The notes beneath the pieces were generated by a model. That model saw only the letters and a list, made by a program, of their open reading frames with translations, searched no databases and had not been told where the DNA came from. A DNA stretch of 42,044 nt from Rhodospirillaceae bacterium (GTDB lineage: Bacteria; Pseudomonadota; Alphaproteobacteria; Puniceispirillales; Puniceispirillaceae): contig WTIL01000069.1 in the NCBI GenBank assembly GCA_011522725.1, forward strand, positions 1-42,044, in the 5' to 3' direction. Shown here piece by piece: positions 7,552 through 15,424 of this stretch. A program made the position numbers and the translations under genes. How positions within the stretch are numbered: the first letter of the stretch is position 1; each line of letters starts with the position of its first letter.

Positions 7552-8694
7552 TTAGCCAATATCGGCGGGACGTTCCAGCAGAATGAATTCGTCGCCCCCG
7601 AACCGGCCCTCGCCGATTGCCTGGAATGGCGGCAAATCCGGAAGATCGCCCTTTGCAAGCATGCCGATGGCAGGAATACCGTCGCTTCCGATCAGATGCG
7701 TGCTCCGTGTCCACAAGATGCGATCGACAAGCCCCTCACGCAAGAGGCTCGCGCCCAGTTTTCCCCCTCCTTCGACAAGCAGGCTGCCACAGCCCGTCTC
7801 GGCGATGGCCGCCATGACTTCGGCAAGCGACAGGCGTCCCGCCTCGTCCTGCGATACCGACTGCACTTCAGCCCCCGCCTCGCGCAGGGCAACCGCCGCT
7901 GTCGGGTCGCAATCCTCGCGGCAGAATATGGTGACTCCAACCTCCGGCGCGGTTTCGAACATTCGCGCATCGGCAGGTGTCCGCAGATTGGCATCAAGGA
8001 TAAACCGGTGCGGGCTGTCAGCCTCGAGACCCAGCGTCCGGCAGGTGAATTCCGGATCATCGGCAAGCACAGTGCCAATGGCCGAAAGCAGCCCGTCGCT
8101 GCGGCTGCGTTGCAGATGAACATAGCGCCGCATGACAGACCCGGTGATCCAGCGCTTGGCGCCGTCCCCGAGGGCGATCATCCCGTCTAGCGATGTCGCG
8201 GTCTTGAGCGTCACCAGGGGCCGTGACATCGTCACGCGTGCCAGAAACCCGGCCATGACCTGACGGGCGGCTTCTGCCTCGACACCGATCTGGATATCGA
8301 CACCACTGTCGGCAAGACGCTCGATGCCGCGACCGTTCACCCGATCGTCCGGATCACGTGCAGCGATGACCACGCGGGAAATGCCTGCCCCCACGAGCGC
8401 GTCGGCGCAAGGACCGGTCTGCCCGGTATGGGCACATGGCTCGAGCGTTACATAGGCTGTCGCGCCCTGCGCGGCGGCGCCGGCCATGGCCAGCGCCTCG
8501 GTCTCGGCATGAGGCCGGCCGCCCGAGGCAGTATGCCCGACCGCGATCAGTTGTCCGTCTGAAGAGATTATGGCGCATCCGACAGGCGGGTTGGGGCCGC
8601 TCCGTCCCTCGGCACGGCGCGCCGCGGCGATCGCCACCTGCATCCACCGACGATCCTCGCCAAGCGAGGGCCGCGGCTGCGAGCTATTCGCCAA
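7552..8694 (-). CDS. ribD: Bifunctional diaminohydroxyphosphoribosylaminopyrimidine deaminase / reductase RibD
   Basis: RibD performs the second and third steps of riboflavin synthesis. The N-terminal deaminase has the zinc motif HAETEAL and a [15 protein letters not shown] cysteine pair after NPPVGCAI. The C-terminal NADPH reductase has [17 protein letters not shown], then WITG, and [13 protein letters not shown] near the end. The start is uncertain. I use TTG at 8694, which has GGAG seven bases upstream, gives 380 residues and overlaps the nrdR stop by 11 bases. The next ATG (8643) would cut into the deaminase helix, and an ATG at 8766 would overlap nrdR by more than 80 bases. Context: nrdR-ribD-ribE is standard for the group. 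Confidence 0.93.
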   Translation of the reverse strand: MANSSQPRPSLGEDRRWMQVAIAAARRAEGRSGPNPPVGCAIISSDGQLIAVGHTASGGRPHAETEALAMAGAAAQGATAYVTLEPCAHTGQTGPCADALVGAGISRVVIAARDPDDRVNGRGIERLADSGVDIQIGVEAEAARQVMAGFLARVTMSRPLVTLKTATSLDGMIALGDGAKRWITGSVMRRYVHLQRSRSDGLLSAIGTVLADDPEFTCRTLGLEADSPHRFILDANLRTPADARMFETAPEVGVTIFCREDCDPTAAVALREAGAEVQSVSQDEAGRLSLAEVMAAIAETGCGSLLVEGGGKLGASLLREGLVDRILWTRSTHLIGSDGIPAIGMLAKGDLPDLPPFQAIGEGRFGGDEFILLERPADIG

Positions 8695-9136
8695 GTTCCT
8701 TCTCCACAAAGGCCTCGAAGTCGCTGGCTTCCTCGAAATTCCGGTAAACCGAGGCGTAGCGGACATAGGCCACCTGGTCGAGAGCCGCGAGAGCCTTCAT
8801 CACAAGCTCGCCCACAAGATGTGACGGCACATCGCCCTCGGAATAGCTTTCAAGCTGACGGACGATGTCGTTGATCGACCGCGCCACCTCGTCGGCGTTC
8901 ACATCGCGTTTGCGAAGCGCAATCTGGAATGAACGCTCGAGCTTGTCACGGTCGAAAACGGATTTCCGGCCGCTTCTCTTGACGATGGTGATTTCGCGAA
9001 GCTGTACGCGTTCGAATGTTGTGAAGCGTGCACCGCATGCGCCGCAGAGCCGGCGCCGCCTGATGGCGGCCCCGTCTTCTGCCGGACGCGAGTCCTTCAC
9101 CTGAGTATCTTCGCTACCACAAAAAGGACAGAGCAT
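8684..9136 (-). CDS. nrdR: Transcriptional repressor NrdR
   Basis: NrdR is the nucleotide-sensing repressor of ribonucleotide reductase genes. The 150-residue protein has a zinc ribbon with Cys3, Cys6, Cys31 and Cys34 (CPFC and CGAC pairs), the [17 protein letters not shown] segment, and an ATP-cone domain from about 49 to 139, starting [18 protein letters not shown]. The second residue is Leu instead of the usual Arg, a minor change outside the zinc ligands. It sits between glyA and ribD, its usual place. A GGGAG sequence lies just before the ATG. No NrdR box was noticed in the window, so its targets are elsewhere. Confidence 0.97.
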   Translation of the reverse strand: MLCPFCGSEDTQVKDSRPAEDGAAIRRRRLCGACGARFTTFERVQLREITIVKRSGRKSVFDRDKLERSFQIALRKRDVNADEVARSINDIVRQLESYSEGDVPSHLVGELVMKALAALDQVAYVRYASVYRNFEEASDFEAFVEKELGE

Positions 9137-9181
9137 GGTCTCCCGCCGCGCTAGATATTGTTGCGGGCGGGAGTGTACACA

Positions 9182-10477
9182 CTATTGGTAGATTGGAAAA
9201 GCCCGGCAAAGCTCGCGAACCTGCTCGCGCACCTTGTTTTCGATAACGCTGTTGTCCTCGGGATTCTTTGCAAGACCGTCGAGAACGTCACCGATCAGGT
9301 TGCCGATCTGCACGAACTCGGCGGTGCCGAAGCCACGTGTCGTACCGGCCGGCGAACCGAGACGGACACCGGACGTCACCATCGGCGGTGTCGGGTCGAA
9401 TGGCACGCCGTTTTTGTTGCAGGTGATACCGGCATTCTCGAGCGATACCTCGGTGATGTTGCCGGTCAGGCCCTTCGGGCGCAGATCGACCAGGACAAGA
9501 TGCGTGTCTGTACCGCCGGAAACGATATCGACGCCACGTCCGATCAGTGTCTCGCCAAGAACCCTGGCATTCGCCACGACAAGCTCGATATAGGCCCGGA
9601 ATTCCGGACGGAGCGCCTCACCGAAGCCGGCCGCCTTGCCGGCGATGGCATGGACCAGCGGACCACCCTGAAGGCCCGGGAAGACCGCCGAGTTGATCTT
9701 CTTTCCAAGTGCCTCGTCATTCGACAGGATGATGCCGCCGCGCCCGGCGCGCAGCGTCTTGTGCGTCGTCGAGGTGACGACATGCGCATGCGGCACCGGA
9801 TTCGGATGGACGCCGGCGGCGACCAGCCCCGAGATGTGTGCCATATCGACCATCAGGTAGGCGTCGACAGCATCCGCGATTTCACGGAACTTGGCGAAAT
9901 CGAGGGTGCGCGGATAGGCCGAGCCGCCGGCCAGAATGATCTTCGGCTTGCAGGCCTTCGCCTTGTCGAGAAGCGCGTCGAAATCAATCTCGGCTGTTTC
10001 CTCGTCAACGCCGTACTGCTCGGCGTTGAACCATTTGCCGGACAGGTTCGGTGCTGCGCCATGCGTGAGGTGGCCGCCTGCGGCAAGCGACATGCCGAGG
10101 ATTGTGTCGCCCGGCTTCAGCAGTGACAGGAACACGGCCTGATTGGCCTGCGCACCGGAATGCGGCTGAACATTGACGAAAGCAGCGCCAAACAGCTTTT
10201 TCGCACGTTCGATGGCAAGTGTCTCGACAACATCGACATGCTCGCAGCCACCGTAATAGCGGCGGCCGGAATAGCCTTCGGCATATTTGTTGGTCAGAAC
10301 CGAGCCCTGCGCCTCCAGAACACCGGTGCTGACGATGTTTTCGGATGCGATCATCTCGATCTGGTCCTGCTGGCGGACCAGCTCATGCCCGATCGCCGCC
10401 GCCAGTTCCGGATCGGAATCCGCCAGAGGGGCCGAGAAGAATCCGTCCATTACGTCCTGTTTCCTGATGTCGTCCAT
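9182..10477 (-). CDS. glyA: Serine hydroxymethyltransferase
   Basis: This PLP enzyme interconverts serine and glycine while loading tetrahydrofolate with a one-carbon unit. The 431-residue protein has SENIVS near 45-50, [27 protein letters not shown] and the PLP lysine at residue 240 in [16 protein letters not shown]-terminal region with [14 protein letters not shown] follows. ATG 10477 is preceded by a textbook AAGGAGA eight bases upstream; an in-frame ATG nine codons earlier lacks such a site. It follows rpiB by 42 bp and leads into nrdR, so it is probably transcribed from the rpiB promoter. Confidence 0.98.
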   Translation of the reverse strand: MDDIRKQDVMDGFFSAPLADSDPELAAAIGHELVRQQDQIEMIASENIVSTGVLEAQGSVLTNKYAEGYSGRRYYGGCEHVDVVETLAIERAKKLFGAAFVNVQPHSGAQANQAVFLSLLKPGDTILGMSLAAGGHLTHGAAPNLSGKWFNAEQYGVDEETAEIDFDALLDKAKACKPKIILAGGSAYPRTLDFAKFREIADAVDAYLMVDMAHISGLVAAGVHPNPVPHAHVVTSTTHKTLRAGRGGIILSNDEALGKKINSAVFPGLQGGPLVHAIAGKAAGFGEALRPEFRAYIELVVANARVLGETLIGRGVDIVSGGTDTHLVLVDLRPKGLTGNITEVSLENAGITCNKNGVPFDPTPPMVTSGVRLGSPAGTTRGFGTAEFVQIGNLIGDVLDGLAKNPEDNSVIENKVREQVRELCRAFPIYQ

Positions 10478-10519
10478 AGTGTCTTTCTCCTTGTGCGGCA
10501 GCATCGTGCCGCGTGACGG

Positions 10520-10984
10520 TTATTTGCTTTCACCATCGCCAAGCGATGAAAGTTTTTCGACACGTCCCCCGTGTCGTCCCCCTTCGAATTCAGTCGCCAT
10601 GAACGCATCGACACAGTCGATGGCCACAGTCTGGCCGGTCAGCCGCTGACCAAGCGCCAGGACATTGGCGTCATTATGTTCACGGCAGAGCCGCGCCGCG
10701 GTGGCGTCGCCGACAAGCGCCGCCCGGCACCACGAAAACCTGTTCACGGCCATCGAAATCCCGATGCCGCTGCCACAAACCGCAATTCCCCGCGCTGCCG
10801 CGTCACCGCGCATCGCGCGTGCCAGCTTCGCGCCGTAATCCGGATAGTCCACCGACATGCCGGCGTCCGGCCCGAGATCCTCCACCACATACCCTGCCGC
10901 CTCGAGATGCGAGGCCACGGTCTTGCGGAGTTCAATTCCGGCGTGATCGGAACTGAGATAGACCTTTGAGATGCGACCGGCCAT
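10520..10984 (-). CDS. rpiB: Ribose-5-phosphate isomerase B
   Basis: RpiB interconverts ribose 5-phosphate and ribulose 5-phosphate in the pentose phosphate pathway, which also supplies ribulose 5-phosphate to the riboflavin genes downstream. The 154-residue RpiB/LacAB-fold protein has LSSDHAGIELR (10-20), the catalytic Cys70 in AVCGSGIGISM (Ser where many have Thr), and CREHNDANVLALG, the classic active-site strand. ATG 10984 has AGAGGG five to six bases upstream. It is the first gene of the rpiB-glyA-nrdR-rib run; a promoter is proposed about 150 bp upstream. Confidence 0.95.
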   Translation of the reverse strand: MAGRISKVYLSSDHAGIELRKTVASHLEAAGYVVEDLGPDAGMSVDYPDYGAKLARAMRGDAAARGIAVCGSGIGISMAVNRFSWCRAALVGDATAARLCREHNDANVLALGQRLTGQTVAIDCVDAFMATEFEGGRHGGRVEKLSSLGDGESK

Positions 10985-11127
10985 GGTGGCCCTCTTCCAG
11001 AAAGGCGGGCGGGCCCCGAAAAGGACCAGCCCATCAAAACAGCGGGAGACATTACTATCGTCAAAACAACCTGCCAACCATTCAATGACCGACAGATCGC
11101 AAGGCATAATCGCCCTAATGACAGGAC

Positions 11128-11153
11128 ATTGTAACAGATGCGGTGAAAGTCAA
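11128..11153 (-). promoter_or_regulatory. Probable promoter of the rpiB-glyA-nrdR-rib operon
   Basis: On the minus strand TTGACT (plus 11148-11153) is followed after 14 bp by TACAAT (plus 11128-11133). The -10 is preceded by TG at the extended -10 position (TGTTACAAT). The spacing is short, but an extended -10 can compensate for a poor -35. It would start transcription near 11121 and give a leader of about 137 bases before rpiB. It was found by eye. Confidence 0.45.
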
Positions 11154-11344
11154 GCTGACGAGCGTTACACAGGCAGGAGCATGCAACTTTCCGTTCCTGT
11201 TCTGCTTTGCAGCACGGGTCTCGTGCGAGGCTGCACCTCACCAACCGGCCGGACGAGCATCGGCACAAGCAGAAAAGTTCCAAAAGCCGGATAAAAAACT
11301 GAATTTTTGTTTAAAATTTTTGTCGACAGAAATGATTTTCGTGC

Positions 11345-11457
11345 GTACCGTTTCAAGACAGTTAAGCGCGGGTTGTGATTCCGGGTTTAGGGAGAGAACG
11401 GAGCCGGGACAAACCCGGCCCATTCAGAAAAGCAAGGCAATCGCCTTGCTTTTTTTT
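11345..11457 (+). ncRNA. Candidate small RNA with 3' intrinsic terminator
   Basis: A strong plus-strand terminator (11428-11457) has no plus-strand protein gene in front of it. Immediately upstream, CCGGGTTT (11381-11388) can pair with AAACCCGG (11411-11418), leaving a purine-rich loop AGGGAGAGAACGGAG. The local hairpin GCCGGG/CCCGGC (11403-11419) is a competing fold. Upstream is an AT-rich tract with TTGTTT-18-AATGAT, a weak promoter that would start near 11345. This gives an RNA of about 110 bases. It matches no RNA family I recognise; 6S, SRP and tmRNA signatures were looked for and not seen. The 5' end is a guess. Confidence 0.35.
11428..11457 (+). terminator. Intrinsic terminator, strong on plus strand and possibly bidirectional
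   Basis: AAGCAAGGC (11430-11438) pairs perfectly with GCCTTGCTT (11443-11451) around a four-base loop, followed by a run of T to 11457. In the minus direction the same hairpin is followed by only TTTTCTG. It could also serve, less strongly, as the end of the long nuo-birA-coaX-rnj-mce-DUF1467 transcript, whose last gene stops 40 bp upstream. Confidence 0.8.
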
Positions 11458-11496
11458 ATGGCTGCGGTTCGTGAAAGCGTAGACGCAGCCGCGCCG

Positions 11497-11739
11497 TCAC
11501 CCGCCGACGATACCCAGCGATATGATTTCCGAAGAAATGATCCAGTGGATCACGGCTGTCAGTACAGCCGCGATCACAGTGGTGACACCCATCTTGCGCC
11601 ACAGCATGGGGCGCGCCGGTGCCGAAGTGGCGTGACCGGCCTCGGGATTGTCTTCGATTCGCACACCGAACGGCAGGCTCATCAGGAACACCCACCACCA
11701 CAAGAGAAGATAGACGACGACACCGGAAACAAAATCCAT
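11497..11739 (-). CDS. DUF1467 family small membrane protein
   Basis: An 80-residue protein with two predicted membrane helices. The first begins right at the N-terminus (VVVYLLLWWWVFLMSLPFGV) and the second is near 50-75 (GVTTVIAAVLTAVIHWII). The aromatic WWWVFLMSLPFGVR motif is the DUF1467 hallmark. Function is unknown. The ATG shares one base with the mce stop (TGATG), with GGAGG ten bases upstream, so expression is coupled to mce. In many alphaproteobacteria this gene follows mce and precedes proS; here the cluster ends with it and a terminator follows. Confidence 0.88.
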   Translation of the reverse strand: MDFVSGVVVYLLLWWWVFLMSLPFGVRIEDNPEAGHATSAPARPMLWRKMGVTTVIAAVLTAVIHWIISSEIISLGIVGG

Positions 11740-12149
11740 CAGCCTGCCACCTCCTCGAGCTCGATCAGGGTCCCGCAGAAATCCTTCGGGTGAAGAAACA
11801 GCACCGGATTGCCGTGCGCCCCGATCTTCGGCTCGCCGTCGCCGAGCACCCTCGCCCCGCCGGCGACCAACCGGTCGCGCGCGGCACGGATATCCGCGAC
11901 CTCGTAACAGATATGGTGCATGCCGCCATCCGGGTTTTTCGTGAGGAATCCGGCAATGGGCGAGGTCTCGCCGAGCGGCTCCATCAGTTCCACCTTGCCG
12001 TTCGGCTGCGACACAAAGACGATCCTGACACCATGTTCGGGAAGATCCTGCGGTGCGCTGCATTCCGCGCCAAGGTCGTCACGCCACCTTGCAGCAGCGG
12101 CAGCAAGGTCGGGAACAGCAATGGCGATGTGGTTGATCCTGCCAATCAT
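11739..12149 (-). CDS. mce: Methylmalonyl-CoA epimerase
   Basis: A 136-residue VOC-fold metalloenzyme that interconverts (S)- and (R)-methylmalonyl-CoA, the step after propionyl-CoA carboxylase. It has INHIAIAVPDL at the N-terminus (metal-binding His7), VELMEPLGETSPIAGFL, and HHICYEVADI in the second half. GNPVLFLHPKDFCGTLIELEE ends the protein, with the final metal-ligand glutamate. Its length is typical. AGGG lies seven bases before the ATG, and the RNase J stop is nine bases upstream. Partner genes (propionyl-CoA carboxylase, mutase) are not in the window, but the biotin ligase needed for the carboxylase is in the same operon. Confidence 0.93.
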   Translation of the reverse strand: MIGRINHIAIAVPDLAAAAARWRDDLGAECSAPQDLPEHGVRIVFVSQPNGKVELMEPLGETSPIAGFLTKNPDGGMHHICYEVADIRAARDRLVAGGARVLGDGEPKIGAHGNPVLFLHPKDFCGTLIELEEVAG

Positions 12150-12158
12150 GATGCGACC

Positions 12159-13853
12159 CTAGGCAACGCCCTGAAGGTCTTCGGCATCAAGACGCATGAT
12201 GTGGATATGGGTAATCGGCCGGAGCCCGAACATCGAACGCGCCACCCGGCGCAGCGCCTGTCCGGCAATTTCCTCGACCTGCCCGTCATCGCGCCGCGCG
12301 GACCGCCCCATGGCGGCTAGCGCGTCCTCGATCGCCAGGCTCGCGGCGGCAATATAGTCCGCGGCGTCAGCCTCGTTGCTGATCCCGGTCTGCGACACGG
12401 CAGGAACCGCGCACAAGCCGCCTTCCCGGTTGAGAACGAGCGTTCCGGTCACCACACCGTTCCACAGCATCCGCCGGCGCGCCCGCATCATGTCGGACTG
12501 GATCTCGACAATCTTGCCCTTCTCGTGGGTCAGCGCGCCTGTCTTTACCGTATCGATGATCTCGGCCTTCTCGCCCTTCTTGCCGGCGCGCGCCAGCCTG
12601 ATCATCGTGCCGTTGTCGGGAAGCAGCGTCTGGTGGACCTGGCAATGTTCGGCAAGTTCCGCATGCGCCACGAGGTGGCGCGCCGTGCCGTGCACCGGGA
12701 TTGCAATGCGTGGACGGACGAGGCCGTACATCTCGGCCATCTCCTCACGCGACGGGTGGCCGGAGACATGGACCGGCGCATCATCATCGGTGATCAGGAT
12801 GATCTTGCGGCGGATCAGCCCGTCCTGAACACGCGCAATGGCAGGCTCGTTCCCCGGAATCTGGCGTGAGGAAAATACAACCGTATCACCCGGGTCCAGC
12901 GTCACGCTTTCGTGGGTGCCGGCGGCAATCTTGGCCATGGCGGCACGCGGCTCGCCCTGTGTGCCGGTGCACAGGATGACGATGTTCTCGCGCGGCAGCA
13001 GTTCGATATCATCCTCGGCCACGAAATCCGGAAGATCGCGCAGATAGCCGACCTCCTGAGCCGCCGAAATGGCGCGCCTGATGGCGCGGCCGACAACGGC
13101 CACAGACCGGTCATTCGCCTGCGCCGCCCGAATGATCGACTGAATCCGCGCCACATTGCTCGAGAAACAGGAAATGGCCACCCGCCCCTTGGCCTCGGCG
13201 ATCACCTTGCGAAGCCCGGCTTCAGCCTCGGCCTCGGATGCGGTGCGACCCTCGACCATGGCGTTGGTCGAATCGCCGATCATAGCAAGCACGCCCTCGT
13301 CACCGATCTCGGCAAGCCGGTTGCTGTCGGTATCGGTGCCGAGCCCGGGGGACTCGTCGAACTTCCAGTCTCCCGTATGAAGAACCGTCCCGGCATCGCA
13401 GCGGATGGCAAGCGATGTCGGATCGGGGATGGAATGCGCCATACCGACCATCTCGACCGAAAAGGCGCCGATATCCTCGACCATGCCGGGCGACAGCTCG
13501 ATCAGCGGAATGTCGTGCGGGTTGTTGTTCTCGGCCAGCTTGCGGCGAAGAAGTGCCAGGGTGAAGGCACTGCCGTAGACCGGGCAGCCGAGCTTCGACC
13601 ACATATAAGGGATCGCGCCGAGATGGTCCTCGTGCCCGTGGGTCAGGACCAGGCCGGCAAGCTGCTCGCGCCGCGCCTCGATAAAGCTGAGGTCCGGAAG
13701 AACCACATCAATCCCCGGCATGCTGTCATCCGGGAAGGAAATCCCCAGATCGACCATCAGCCAGCTTCCCTCATAGTGATAGAGGTTCGCGTTCATGCCG
13801 ATCTCGCCGGAGCCGCCAAGCGGCACGAACAGGAAATCAGAAGAATTATACAT
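12159..13853 (-). CDS. rnj: Ribonuclease J (beta-CASP metallo-beta-lactamase RNase)
   Basis: A 564-residue RNase J combining 5'-3' exonuclease and endonuclease activity in RNA maturation and decay; common in alphaproteobacteria. The metallo-beta-lactamase core has LTHGHEDHLGAIPYMW with zinc ligands His72, His74, Asp76 and His77. The beta-CASP insertion contains GDSTNAM and SCFSSNVARIQ, and HVSGHPSREEM and VHGTARHL complete the active site. A C-terminal domain follows. The ATG comes six bases after coaX; the best ribosome-binding sequence, AAGGGA inside the end of coaX, is rather far (12 bases). It belongs to the downstream part of the complex I operon. Confidence 0.94.
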   Translation of the reverse strand: MYNSSDFLFVPLGGSGEIGMNANLYHYEGSWLMVDLGISFPDDSMPGIDVVLPDLSFIEARREQLAGLVLTHGHEDHLGAIPYMWSKLGCPVYGSAFTLALLRRKLAENNNPHDIPLIELSPGMVEDIGAFSVEMVGMAHSIPDPTSLAIRCDAGTVLHTGDWKFDESPGLGTDTDSNRLAEIGDEGVLAMIGDSTNAMVEGRTASEAEAEAGLRKVIAEAKGRVAISCFSSNVARIQSIIRAAQANDRSVAVVGRAIRRAISAAQEVGYLRDLPDFVAEDDIELLPRENIVILCTGTQGEPRAAMAKIAAGTHESVTLDPGDTVVFSSRQIPGNEPAIARVQDGLIRRKIILITDDDAPVHVSGHPSREEMAEMYGLVRPRIAIPVHGTARHLVAHAELAEHCQVHQTLLPDNGTMIRLARAGKKGEKAEIIDTVKTGALTHEKGKIVEIQSDMMRARRRMLWNGVVTGTLVLNREGGLCAVPAVSQTGISNEADAADYIAAASLAIEDALAAMGRSARRDDGQVEEIAGQALRRVARSMFGLRPITHIHIMRLDAEDLQGVA

Positions 13854-13859
13854 GGGTTG

Positions 13860-14666
13860 TCAGTTTCCCTTGTCGCCGCGCAAGCCTCGGTTGCGCGCGT
13901 AAATCTCGAAAAGTCCCCGAACCGTCAGGTCGGGATCGACGGCAGTGATGCCGGAAAGATGCTCTGCAAACAGCCCGGCAAGGCCGCCGGTGGCAATCGC
14001 CGGGATGTCCTTGCCGCCGCCCTGCTCGTCCCGCAGGCGGCGCAACAGCCCCTCGATCATCCCTACATAGCCCCAGAAGACACCGGTTTCCATTGCGGCC
14101 ACGGTATTTTTTCCAAGGACTGGCAGATCGGCACCAAACGGTCGCAGCTCAAGCCTCGGCAGCTGCGCGGCCGCACGCTCCAGCGCTTCGATCGACAGGG
14201 ACACGCCCGGCGCAATGATGCCGCCCTCATATGTGCCGTCCGCAGCGACCAGATCAAGTGTCGTCGCGGTTCCGAAATCCAGCAGGATCGCCGGCAATTC
14301 ATGGCTCGCCATGGCGCCGACCGCGTTCACCAGCCGGTCCGCACCGGCCTGTGCCGGCACATCGATATTCACACCGATGCCCAGCTCGACACCCGCCTCG
14401 CCGACCACAAGCGGCGCGGTTCCTGTGATCCGGGTCACGGCCTCGGCCAAAACCGGCGTCACCGCCGGAACAACGCTTGCAATCACCGCATCGGCGATCT
14501 CGCCCACCAGATCGCCCAGAACATGGCGGATCGCCGCCTCGCAGGAACCGGCATCAGTGACGGACGCGGTTTCGATCCGGTAACCGGCTTCGGCAAGGCC
14601 GCCATCCGTTTCCGAACCCAGTGCCAGCACGAGGTTGGTATTTCCCACATCGATGGCAAGCAGCAT
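13860..14666 (-). CDS. coaX: Type III pantothenate kinase
   Basis: CoaX phosphorylates pantothenate, the first committed step of coenzyme A synthesis; unlike CoaA it is not inhibited by CoA. The 268-residue acetate/sugar-kinase-fold protein has the phosphate motif AIDVGNTN (4-11), QAGADRLVNAVGA (107-119) and LDFGTATTLDLV (129-140), all three diagnostic of type III. ATG 14666 directly abuts the birA stop (TGAATG), with AGGTAGG six bases upstream inside birA. The birA-coaX-rnj order within the nuo downstream region is common in alphaproteobacteria. Confidence 0.95.
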   Translation of the reverse strand: MLLAIDVGNTNLVLALGSETDGGLAEAGYRIETASVTDAGSCEAAIRHVLGDLVGEIADAVIASVVPAVTPVLAEAVTRITGTAPLVVGEAGVELGIGVNIDVPAQAGADRLVNAVGAMASHELPAILLDFGTATTLDLVAADGTYEGGIIAPGVSLSIEALERAAAQLPRLELRPFGADLPVLGKNTVAAMETGVFWGYVGMIEGLLRRLRDEQGGGKDIPAIATGGLAGLFAEHLSGITAVDPDLTVRGLFEIYARNRGLRGDKGN

Positions 14667-15416
14667 TCAAAGCCTACCTGTCAGTTCCACATCGCCGGTG
14701 GTGATCCGGCGTTCCGCGCCCTTGTCGTCCCGCAGGACAAGCGCGCCGTCGGTACCGAGATCGACAAAATCGCCCTCGACGGCGACATCGGAACCGGCAC
14801 CGCCCGTTATCACCTTCATTCTTGCCCCAATATGGGCACAGTGCCGCAACCATTCCAGCCGCACGGCAGAGAAACCGTCACGCTCCCATAACGCGGCGCG
14901 GGCAAGCAGCCGCGTGGCATAAGCCTCTGCAAGCATGGCTGGCGTGGCCGCGGCATCGCCAAGGTCTCGAAGTGAGATCGCAGGCAGCCTGGCCCCCGGC
15001 ACCGCGGGAACCGGCGCGATGTTCACGCCGGTGCCGATCACCACGGCGCCGTCTCGCGCCTCCAGCAGCAATCCACAGATCTTGCCGCCGGCCACAACCA
15101 CGTCATTCGGCCATTTCAGCCCGACTTCCTGATCAGGGAGCCGTTCCGCAATTGTCTTTCGGATGGCGAGCGCGGCGACAAAGGACAGTCCCCATAATGT
15201 AGAGGCGTCCGCTTGCGGGCGAAGGATGACCGAAAGATACATTCCGCCGCGCGCCGAGGACCAACCCGTTCCGCGGCGCCCGCGGCCTGCCGTCTGCTCA
15301 CCGACAAGGAATGCGGTGCCGGCCGGCGCGCCTTCGGCGGCTGCCTGCCAGGCGAGGTCCGACGAGGATGTCGCGACATCAATGCTGGTCAGGGAAAGTA
15401 CGGCAGGCACCGTCAT
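14667..15416 (-). CDS. birA: Biotin--[acetyl-CoA-carboxylase] ligase (group I, no DNA-binding domain)
   Basis: A 249-residue ligase that makes biotinyl-AMP and attaches biotin to carboxylase carrier proteins. The biotin/ATP loop GRGRRGTGW is at 44-52, with LKWPNDVVVAGGKICGLLLE in the middle and a small C-terminal SH3-like domain. It lacks the N-terminal winged helix of E. coli BirA, so it is an enzyme only and not a repressor. ATG 15416 is used; GTG 15419 just before it is possible. AGG lies seven bases upstream of the ATG and the nuoN stop is a few bases further. It is part of the nuo transcript. Confidence 0.93.
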   Translation of the reverse strand: MTVPAVLSLTSIDVATSSSDLAWQAAAEGAPAGTAFLVGEQTAGRGRRGTGWSSARGGMYLSVILRPQADASTLWGLSFVAALAIRKTIAERLPDQEVGLKWPNDVVVAGGKICGLLLEARDGAVVIGTGVNIAPVPAVPGARLPAISLRDLGDAAATPAMLAEAYATRLLARAALWERDGFSAVRLEWLRHCAHIGARMKVITGGAGSDVAVEGDFVDLGTDGALVLRDDKGAERRITTGDVELTGRL

Positions 15417-15424
15417 CACGGCAC

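Larger units (their letters stand above)
10985..11496. other. 512-bp intergenic region
   Basis: This is the only long gene-free stretch in the window. From left to right it contains the rpiB leader (10985 to about 11121), the probable rpiB promoter (11128-11153), a GC-rich segment able to form a long imperfect hairpin (11185-11279), and an AT-rich block (about 11276-11345). A plus-strand segment then ends in a strong intrinsic terminator (11428-11457), followed by the end of DUF1467. No open frame here has protein-like composition or a good ribosome-binding site. It separates two long minus-strand operons. Confidence 0.6.

Noticed and set aside
6901-7560. FMN riboswitch controlling the rib genes
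   Set aside because: The spacers around ribE and ribD are short and show none of the conserved RFN-element segments.
10478-11000. Glycine or other folate/amino-acid riboswitch ahead of glyA or rpiB
   Set aside because: I looked for paired aptamer cores and a nearby expression platform and saw none.
11185-11457. 6S RNA, SRP RNA or tmRNA in the plus-strand intergenic segment
   Set aside because: The conserved SRP loop, tRNA-like ends and a 6S-type terminal stem with central bubble were not found, so only an unclassified candidate is reported.
11143-11793. Plus-strand open frame across the intergenic region into DUF1467 and mce
   Set aside because: It runs through the terminator hairpin and antisense to two real genes, with no protein-like features.
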